From assembly GCA_024274785.1 (NCBI GenBank), contig JAJSAM010000030.1, positions 91,168-155,167 on the forward strand: 64,000 nt of DNA. Direction: 5' to 3'. This document shows positions 58,209 through 64,000 of the stretch, piece after piece. The first letter of the stretch is position 1, and each line of letters begins with the position of its first letter. Source of the stretch: Planctomycetota bacterium (lineage in GTDB: Bacteria; Planctomycetota; JAJSAM01). The notes beneath the pieces are model-generated. The model was not told the origin of the DNA and searched no databases. It worked only from the letters and a program-made list of their open reading frames with translations. A program made the position numbers and the translations under genes.

Positions 58209-58679
58209 ATGGTCATCAGCAGGTTGTTGGTAGAGGCGGACTGGAAGGCCCTGTGGCGCATCTGGTGGGAAACGCTCGACCAGATCGAGGGAAGCGGAAG
58301 CGATCACTGGGACCGCTATGCCCTGGCGGTGTTTCTGGACGTCCCCGCCATGGGGCTCCGGGACCTCGTGCCCGAGGCCTTCGAGTGCACCTTTGCGCGG
58401 GACTTCGACCTGGTGGGCGAGGTGCGCCGCACCGCCCGGCTCGGCATCGAGCGGATCGAACGCATCACCGGGGAATTGCTCGATCGCCGGCTGCCGCTCG
58501 AAACCTGCACCACGGAGATGATCCTCCTTTGGGAATGGAAGCGGGGAATGAAACGCGGTGAGAAGCCGATGGCCTTCGTCAATCGAATCCGGCAACTGCG
58601 CGACGAATCGGGGGAGATCGCGCTCGACGACCGGGCGGTCGCGGACTTCATCTTCCGCCTGGCCGGCCGGGAGAGTTGA
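58209..58679 (+). CDS. hypothetical helical protein
   Basis: A 156-residue protein I do not recognise. It is rich in Trp and charged residues (ADWKALWRIWWETLDQIEGS, LGIERIERITGELLDRRLPL) and probably an all-helical cytosolic protein; no membrane segment or motif. ATG at 58209 has GGAGGAG five bases before, so translation is well supported. It ends 65 bp before the P-loop fusion gene. Function unknown. Confidence 0.7.
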   Translation: MVISRLLVEADWKALWRIWWETLDQIEGSGSDHWDRYALAVFLDVPAMGLRDLVPEAFECTFARDFDLVGEVRRTARLGIERIERITGELLDRRLPLETCTTEMILLWEWKRGMKRGEKPMAFVNRIRQLRDESGEIALDDRAVADFIFRLAGRES

Positions 58680-58744
58680 AGGACGGGGCGGGCTTTCATC
58701 CGGACACGTCGTCCCGAACCTTCATCTGCTACACTGCTCCGGCC

Positions 58745-60085
58745 ATGTTTCATCGAACGCATATTGTGATCACCGGTCCTCCCACCGCGGGCAAGACCAC
58801 CTTCATCGAGCGGATCCTCTCCTCGAACCGATCCCGGTCCATCGACGGGATGCGATGGCGTGGGGCGACCGGCCTCGAACCGGCCCGGGAAGTGCCGGGG
58901 GGAGACGAGGACACCGAGCGCTTCTACATCGCCGGCGCCGACATGACGAGCTTGCTTCTCTATCCGCTCAAAGACCTGTCCGGGGCTGCCGATCCGTTCA
59001 ACGAGACCAAGGTGATGCTCAGCGTCCAGGATGGAATCCTGCACGAAACGGATGAAGCCATCGATATCAGCCAGGTCATGACCGTGCTGATCGTCCGACC
59101 GGAGGGTGAATTCGGAGCAGCCTTCGAACAGCTCATGATCTACGGTCTCGGCTGCGCGAATCTGGTCATCTTCAACGTCGATTCAGCCGAGACGCGCGAC
59201 CTCGCGGAGAAGCTCGAGGCCGCCATCGATCTGATTCGGACGCAGGAACACGAACAGTGGAAGCGGATGCGGACGCGCTGCGACGTGGGCGTGAGGATAA
59301 CGACCAGGATCATCGACCTCGGCGACCCGCGCGACGCCGAGCTGAAACGCGCCGTGGAGTCGGTCAAGCGGAAGCTGCCGACCGACTCGTACCTTGGCTT
59401 CGACGAGTTGGATGATCTCCTGCGGTGCGATCTGCCGGAAACGGTGCAGAGCGTGCTCCGGGTCAAGGTCACCCTCGAGATCATCGATCCTCCCGTCTGG
59501 CGCAGACTGCTGCTTCCGGTGGATTGCACCTTCTGGGACCTGCACGTCGCCATCCAGGACTGCATGGGCTGGACCGATTCATGCCCCCACGTATTCGATC
59601 TGGTGGGAACCGAAACCTCCGGGCCACTCCGGATCGGACTGCCAGATCCCCACGGCGACAACGGCATCATCCCCGGCTGGACCCAGGAGGTGCTGGAGCA
59701 CCTGCCTCCTCACTCGGGGGTCAGCTACACCTACGACTTCTGCGAGAAATGGGAGCACTGGGTCGAGATCGAGAGAGTGGAACCGGAGACGCCGGGCCGG
59801 AGCTACCCGGCCTGCATCAGCGGAGCGCGTCGGTGCCCCCCCGAGGGCAGCGGCGGCCTCTTCAACTACCCGGTGCTCCTCGATGCGATCGAAAACCCCG
59901 ATCACAAGGACCATGCCGAGTTGCTGAAGGTTTGCGGCGGGAACTTCGACCCCGAGGAATTCAATCCCGCGCTGGTTCGATTCAGGGATCCGCACGCGCG
60001 CCTCAAGTGGCCGGAGCGGCACTGGGCCCATTCGGTCGCCGGTGAGGCTGACCGTGCCTCCGTCCCCGCACCCGACGAAGGCTGA
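58745..60085 (+). CDS. P-loop NTPase domain fused to PRiA4 ORF3-like domain
   Basis: A 446-residue protein. The N-terminal half begins HIVITGPPTAGKTTFIERIL, a clear Walker A, followed by Ras-like or small-GTPase-like strands (VMLSVQDGILHE, VTVLIVRP, NLVIFNVDS), though standard G4/G5 motifs are not obvious. The C-terminal half (about 240-420) is a PRiA4_ORF3-like domain: LRVKVTLEIIDPPVWRRLLL, DLHVAIQDCMGW, YTYDFCEKWEHWVEIE and GARRCPPEGSGG. That family is common on plasmids and phages and uncharacterised. TACACT lies nine bases before the ATG, and no ribosome site is seen. I know of no described function for the fusion. Confidence 0.8.
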   Translation: MFHRTHIVITGPPTAGKTTFIERILSSNRSRSIDGMRWRGATGLEPAREVPGGDEDTERFYIAGADMTSLLLYPLKDLSGAADPFNETKVMLSVQDGILHETDEAIDISQVMTVLIVRPEGEFGAAFEQLMIYGLGCANLVIFNVDSAETRDLAEKLEAAIDLIRTQEHEQWKRMRTRCDVGVRITTRIIDLGDPRDAELKRAVESVKRKLPTDSYLGFDELDDLLRCDLPETVQSVLRVKVTLEIIDPPVWRRLLLPVDCTFWDLHVAIQDCMGWTDSCPHVFDLVGTETSGPLRIGLPDPHGDNGIIPGWTQEVLEHLPPHSGVSYTYDFCEKWEHWVEIERVEPETPGRSYPACISGARRCPPEGSGGLFNYPVLLDAIENPDHKDHAELLKVCGGNFDPEEFNPALVRFRDPHARLKWPERHWAHSVAGEADRASVPAPDEG

Positions 60086-60136
60086 AGCTCCCGTCAATCC
60101 GCCGCTCCTTGCAGAGGCCCCCCCCAAAGGATAGGT

Positions 60137-60163
60137 TCCCTTTCTTGCTCGCGAGTAAGGGAG
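60137..60163 (+). promoter_or_regulatory. hairpin covering the ileS ribosome site
   Basis: TCCCTT (60137-60142) can pair with AAGGGA (60157-60162), with the palindrome CTCGCGAG between them. The right arm is the Shine-Dalgarno region of ileS, so the fold could restrict translation. It is too short for a T-box. Confidence 0.3.
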
Positions 60164-60172
60164 AGCCTGACC

Positions 60173-63100
60173 ATGTACAAGCGCGTCGAGTCCTGGGTGG
60201 ACGCCGTCGATCTCGAGAAACGGATCCTTTCTCACTGGAAGGAGACGGATGCTTTCAACAAGCTCCGTGAGATCAATCGGGGCAATCCGCCGTGGTCGTT
60301 CCTCGATGGCCCGATCACCGCGAACAACCCCATGGGAGTCCATCACGCCTGGGGGCGCACCCTGAAGGACGCCTACCAGCGCTACTGGGCGATGAACGGC
60401 CGGGAACTCCGCTATCAGAACGGATTTGACTGCCAGGGACTCTGGGTCGAGGTGGAGGTCGAGAAGGAGTTCGGCTTCAAGACCAGGGAGGACATCGAGT
60501 CCTTCGGCGTCGACAACTTCGTCGAGAAGTGCAAGGAGCGGGTCCGGAAGTACTCGGCGATCCAGACCGAGCAGTCGATCCGGCTCGGCTACTGGATGGA
60601 CTGGACCGACTCGTATTTCACGATGTCGGACGAAAACAACTACACGATCTGGAGTTTCCTCAAGAAGTGCCACGACCGCGGAAAGATCTACCGGGGCAAC
60701 GACGTCATGCCGTGGTCGGGCCGGTCCGGCACGGGCTACTCCCAGATGGAGGTCGTCGAGGGCCGCAAGCTGGTCGCCCACGAGGCGCTGTTCCTCCGCT
60801 TCCCCCTCCGTGGCCGCGAGAACGAGAACCTGCTGGTCTGGACCACCACGCCCTGGACGCTTACGTCCAACGTGGCGGCGATGGTCAACACGGACCTCGA
60901 GTACGTCAAGCTGCGAGGCAAGAGCGACGGCCGGCTCTACTACTTCGCCGCGGAGAACCTGAAAACCGAGCGGCTGAAGCGCCAGTGGGACGAGAAGAAG
61001 GAGTGGATCGAGGGTGTGCCGAAGCTCCTGACCCTCGCGGAGATCTTCGAAGCGCGCGGCGGTTACGAGATCGAGGGGTATGTGAGGGGCGCCGAGTTGG
61101 TGGGCCTTGAGTATGACGGTCCCTTCGACGAGTTCGAGGCGCAGCACGTCGTCGGCGGATACCCCTTCACCGACGAGAGCATCAAGACCTCCGGCGTCAC
61201 CGCCCACCGCGCCATCGACGGTGGCCGGGACAGTCGCGGCGACCCGGTGGTCGTCGCTGGTGAGGGAACGGGCATCGTCCACTCCGCGCCCGGGTGCGGC
61301 GACATCGACCACGTCATCGCCCTGGCGCGGGGGCTCCCGCACCTCGCTCCCCTCGACGCGGAGGCGAAGTTCCTCGACAAGTTCGGCCCGCTCACGGGGA
61401 AGCACGCCCTCGCGGAGGAGACGGTCTCGTGGATCGTGGCGAGCCTTGAAGAGAAGGGACTGCTGATCCACCAGGAGCTCTATCCCCACGTCTACCCCCA
61501 CTGCTGGCGCAGCGGCGATCCCCTCGTCTTCCGGCTGGTGGACGAGTGGTACATCAACATGGACTGGCGCGATGAGATCAAGGAGGTCGTCAAGTCGATC
61601 GAGTGGATCCCGGACTGGGGTGCGGAGCGGGAGATCGAGTGGCTGACCAACATGCGCGACTGGATGATCTCCAAGAAGCGCTACTGGGGTCTCGCGCTGC
61701 CCATCTGGGTGTGCGAATCATGCGACCACTTCCACGTCATCGGCGGCAGGGAGGAACTGAAGGAGCGGGCCATCGCGGGATGGGACGAGTTCGAGGGCAA
61801 GAGCCCCCACCGGCCGTGGATCGACGCGATCAGGATCGAGTGCGAGGAGTGCGGATCGACCGCGAGCCGGATCCCCGATGTCGGCAACCCCTGGCTCGAC
61901 GCGGGCATCGTCCCCTACTCCACGGTGCGCTATGGTACCGATCGGGACTATTGGAAGAAGTGGATCCCGGCCGACCTCATCCTCGAGTGCTTCCCCGGCC
62001 AGTTCCGCAACTGGTTCTATTCGCTGCTCGCCATGAGCACGATGATGGAGAACACGCGCCCCTTCAAGACGCTGGTGGGCCACGCCCTGGTCCGGGACGA
62101 GCACGGCGAGGAGATGCACAAGTCCTCCGGGAACGCGATCTGGTTCGAGGAGGCCGCGGACAAGATGGGCGCCGATGTGATGCGCTGGATCTTCTGCCGC
62201 TCCGAGCCGACTCTGAACCTGAGCTTCGGCTACGGTGTCGGCCGGGAGATTCGGGGCAAGTTCTACAACACGCTCTGGAACGTCTACTCCTTCTTCGTCA
62301 ACTACGCGCGCCTGGACGAGTTCGCGCCGCCGGCGAACCCGACGCCCATCTCCGAGCGCCCCGACTTCGACCGCTGGATCCTCTCCCGGCTGCATGTCAT
62401 GATCCGCACCGCCCGGGAGGGTTTCGAGACCTACAACACGCGGTCCGTGTGCCTGGCGGTGGAAGATCTGCTCGAGTCGCTCTCGAACTGGTACATCCGC
62501 CACAACCGTCGCCGATTCTGGAAGGGAGATGACGAGCGGGACCAGCAGATGGCCTACGAGACGCTCTACGAGTGCCTCTACGCGTTGATCCGGGTCGTTG
62601 CGCCTTCCATGCCGTTCGTGGCCGAGGAGATGTACCAGAACCTCGTCCGGAGCCATGACGCGAACGCGCGGGAGAGCGTGCACCACACTGCCTATCCGAG
62701 GTTCGACGAGGCCCTGATCGACATCGAGCTGAACGAGGACATGGCCGCCACGGAGCGGCTGAGCTCCCTGGCCCTGAAGGCGCGCGAGTCGGCGAAGCTC
62801 AAGGTGCGCCAGCCTCTCGCGACGTTGACCTGTGGCACCGCGAACGCCATCGAGGAGCGCGCCGGAGAGCGGTTCCGGGAACTCCTCATGGCGGAGCTCA
62901 ACGTGAAGAACATCTGTATCCTCGCCCCCGGCAGCGAGGCGCCCGCCGTCCCGGTGGACTACGTCGCGAAGGCGAATTTGAAGCGCGTCGGCAGGAAACT
63001 CAAGCATCTGCTGAAACCGTTCAAGAAGGTGTTCCCGGAAGTGGCCGCCGACTGGGGAGCACGCCACCACGCCGGCGAAACCGCGTTCACGCTCGAGATC

Positions 63101-63484
63101 GAGGGCGAGACCGTGGTCCTCACCCGCGAGGACCTGTTCGTCAAGGAGGTCGCGCGGAATGCCGCCATCGCGAAAGACGGCGACTCGTGGGCCTCGTTCG
63201 ACACGTTCATCACCGACGACTTGCGCATCGAGGGGATGATGCGGGAGCTGCTTCGCTCCGTGCAGGTGCTGCGCAAGGAGGAGGGTTTCGAGATCGAGGA
63301 CCGGATCGAGCTTGTCTGGCAGTCCGACTCGGCCGACGTGGCGACGATGTTCGGGCGCTTCGACGAGTACATCAGGAGCGAGCTCCTGGCGAAGTCCGTC
63401 ACCGCCGGCGAGGTGGCCGAGGGCAAGGTGGTGAAGCTCTCGGGCGAGAAGGCGAAAGTTTTGATCGTGAAGGCGATGTCCTGA
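60173..63484 (+). CDS. ileS: isoleucyl-tRNA synthetase
   Basis: A 1103-residue class I synthetase charging tRNA-Ile. The HIGH site appears as PMGVHHAWGRT (His57-Trp60) and the KMSKS site as EMHKSSGN (648-654), a variant found in one IleRS lineage. The editing CP1 domain lies between about 190 and 400. Zinc-type Cys pairs occur at CESCDHF and CEECGST before the catalytic core resumes with IPDVGNPWLDAGIVPYSTV. An anticodon-binding domain (ESLSNWYIRHNRRRFW) and a long C-terminal domain follow. Length fits the long IleRS type. ATG at 60173 follows AAGGGAG. Confidence 0.95.
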   Translation: MYKRVESWVDAVDLEKRILSHWKETDAFNKLREINRGNPPWSFLDGPITANNPMGVHHAWGRTLKDAYQRYWAMNGRELRYQNGFDCQGLWVEVEVEKEFGFKTREDIESFGVDNFVEKCKERVRKYSAIQTEQSIRLGYWMDWTDSYFTMSDENNYTIWSFLKKCHDRGKIYRGNDVMPWSGRSGTGYSQMEVVEGRKLVAHEALFLRFPLRGRENENLLVWTTTPWTLTSNVAAMVNTDLEYVKLRGKSDGRLYYFAAENLKTERLKRQWDEKKEWIEGVPKLLTLAEIFEARGGYEIEGYVRGAELVGLEYDGPFDEFEAQHVVGGYPFTDESIKTSGVTAHRAIDGGRDSRGDPVVVAGEGTGIVHSAPGCGDIDHVIALARGLPHLAPLDAEAKFLDKFGPLTGKHALAEETVSWIVASLEEKGLLIHQELYPHVYPHCWRSGDPLVFRLVDEWYINMDWRDEIKEVVKSIEWIPDWGAEREIEWLTNMRDWMISKKRYWGLALPIWVCESCDHFHVIGGREELKERAIAGWDEFEGKSPHRPWIDAIRIECEECGSTASRIPDVGNPWLDAGIVPYSTVRYGTDRDYWKKWIPADLILECFPGQFRNWFYSLLAMSTMMENTRPFKTLVGHALVRDEHGEEMHKSSGNAIWFEEAADKMGADVMRWIFCRSEPTLNLSFGYGVGREIRGKFYNTLWNVYSFFVNYARLDEFAPPANPTPISERPDFDRWILSRLHVMIRTAREGFETYNTRSVCLAVEDLLESLSNWYIRHNRRRFWKGDDERDQQMAYETLYECLYALIRVVAPSMPFVAEEMYQNLVRSHDANARESVHHTAYPRFDEALIDIELNEDMAATERLSSLALKARESAKLKVRQPLATLTCGTANAIEERAGERFRELLMAELNVKNICILAPGSEAPAVPVDYVAKANLKRVGRKLKHLLKPFKKVFPEVAADWGARHHAGETAFTLEIEGETVVLTREDLFVKEVARNAAIAKDGDSWASFDTFITDDLRIEGMMRELLRSVQVLRKEEGFEIEDRIELVWQSDSADVATMFGRFDEYIRSELLAKSVTAGEVAEGKVVKLSGEKAKVLIVKAMS

Positions 63485-63832
63485 CCCACCTCATCAGCCG
63501 ACCCGCAGAAGGGACGGCCTCCGGACCACCTTTGGCTGCACCAGGTGAAGCCTGGGCAGTGGACGGCTCGCCGGCACCGGCGCGGCATCGGGGGAAGGAG
63601 GCCGGATAGATGTGTTCGGTGCAAGGGTCCCCTTTTCTTCCGCCGCTGACACCTCCGACGGCGGGCGGTCATGCGACCGGGAAGAGCAGAACGCCCCACC
63701 AGCCAGCCCCAGGCGAGATTCGAGCGAAGCGAGAATCGAGGCGCGTGTTCCAGACAAACAGGGCACAACCTCCGGCCCCGGCCTTCAGGCGTCAGCGTGT
63801 GGGGGAGGCCCGCCCCCACCAGGAGCGAACAG
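63485..63832. other. gene-free region with short palindromes
   Basis: No supported gene in the 348 bp after ileS. Short open frames on both strands lack coding bias and ribosome sites. There are small inverted repeats, for example GATTC-gagcgaagcga-GAATC near 63717-63737, and a partial unit of the tandem repeat from about 63805. Confidence 0.5.
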
Positions 63833-64000
63833 CGAAGCGCCTTCGCGGTGCCCGCCCCCACCACAAGCGAACAGCGAAGCGCCTTCGCGAGGCCCGCCCC
63901 CACCACAAGCGAACAGCGAAGCGCATTCGCGAGGCCCGCCCCCACCACAAGCGAACAGCGAAGCGCCTTCGCGAGGCCCGCCCCCACCACAAGCGAACAG
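63833..64000. repeat. 42-bp tandem repeat, four copies reaching the window edge
   Basis: Exact-length copies begin at 63833, 63875, 63917 and 63959 (the first three or four differ at one or two bases, such as GCGGTG for GCGAGG). Each unit contains GCGAAG-cgc-CTTCGC, a small hairpin, and reads on the minus strand as the 14-residue LVVGAGLAKALRCS. A degenerate 30-bp partial copy precedes it. The array probably continues beyond the window. There are no variable spacers, so this is not CRISPR. Confidence 0.9.

Noticed and set aside
60086..60172. T-box riboswitch before ileS
   Set aside because: The 87-bp leader is too short and has no T-box sequence or specifier stem.
63805..64000. CRISPR array
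   Set aside because: Units are contiguous 42-bp copies with no unique spacers and no cas genes.

Overview
The window is a very GC-rich, densely coded bacterial segment with about 40 protein genes on both strands. It has no rRNA, no tRNA I can recognise, no CRISPR array and no insertion sequence. The gene mix points to an environmental lineage of the Planctomycetota type or a neighbouring phylum: Ser/Thr kinases fused to sulfatase-modifying-factor domains, a TIGR03790-like protein, squalene-cyclase-like repeat proteins, HEAT-VWA and MORN proteins, a tricorn protease, and a class I IleRS with a HKSS motif. This assignment is inference, since there is no marker RNA.

Layout. 1-3784 (minus): a tripartite RND efflux operon (outer-membrane factor, adaptor, permease cut by the window edge), followed upstream by a PAS-sigma54 activator (4116-5420). 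5451-16.9 kb: a TIGR03790-like secreted protein, a hybrid histidine kinase, a CoA-transferase/GNAT fusion, a squalene-cyclase-like protein and a tricorn-like protease. 17-18.8 kb: an Lrp regulator overlapping a lysine 6-aminotransferase that carries an internal stop. 19-23.7 kb: two paralogous kinase-FGE proteins. 24-29.9 kb: a coiled-coil membrane protein and a giant MORN-repeat protein. 30-32.4 kb: a scarred region with an apparent gene fusion, a DUF4143 ATPase and a histidine-kinase remnant. 32.4-40.3 kb: recN, an M24 aminopeptidase, squalene/phytoene synthase, a HEAT-VWA protein, a glycosyltransferase, a PEBP lipoprotein and a nitroreductase. 40.4-44.4 kb: a membrane cluster (DUF423, PAP2-like, GT-C, processive GT2). 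44.5-49 kb: biotin ligase with a sodium-pump decarboxylase (gamma, alpha, beta) and a small Cys-rich protein. 49.2-55.7 kb: an overlapping minus-strand block of uncharacterised and TPR-like proteins. 55.8-64 kb: a methyltransferase, two hsp20 genes behind a sigma54-like promoter, a P-loop/PRiA4 fusion, ileS, and a 42-bp tandem repeat running into the window edge.

Two cross-cutting signals stand out. First, about ten genes lack a Shine-Dalgarno sequence and instead have a TANNNT hexamer 5-10 nt before the start codon, the signature of leaderless transcripts. Second, four otherwise intact reading frames (tricorn, lysine aminotransferase, a long TPR-like protein and the second Hsp20) are interrupted by a single in-frame TAG or TAA at a position where Glu or a similar residue is expected. 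TAG clearly also works as a normal stop here, so this may be nonsense mutation, consensus error or programmed readthrough. Several small gene remnants suggest local decay.
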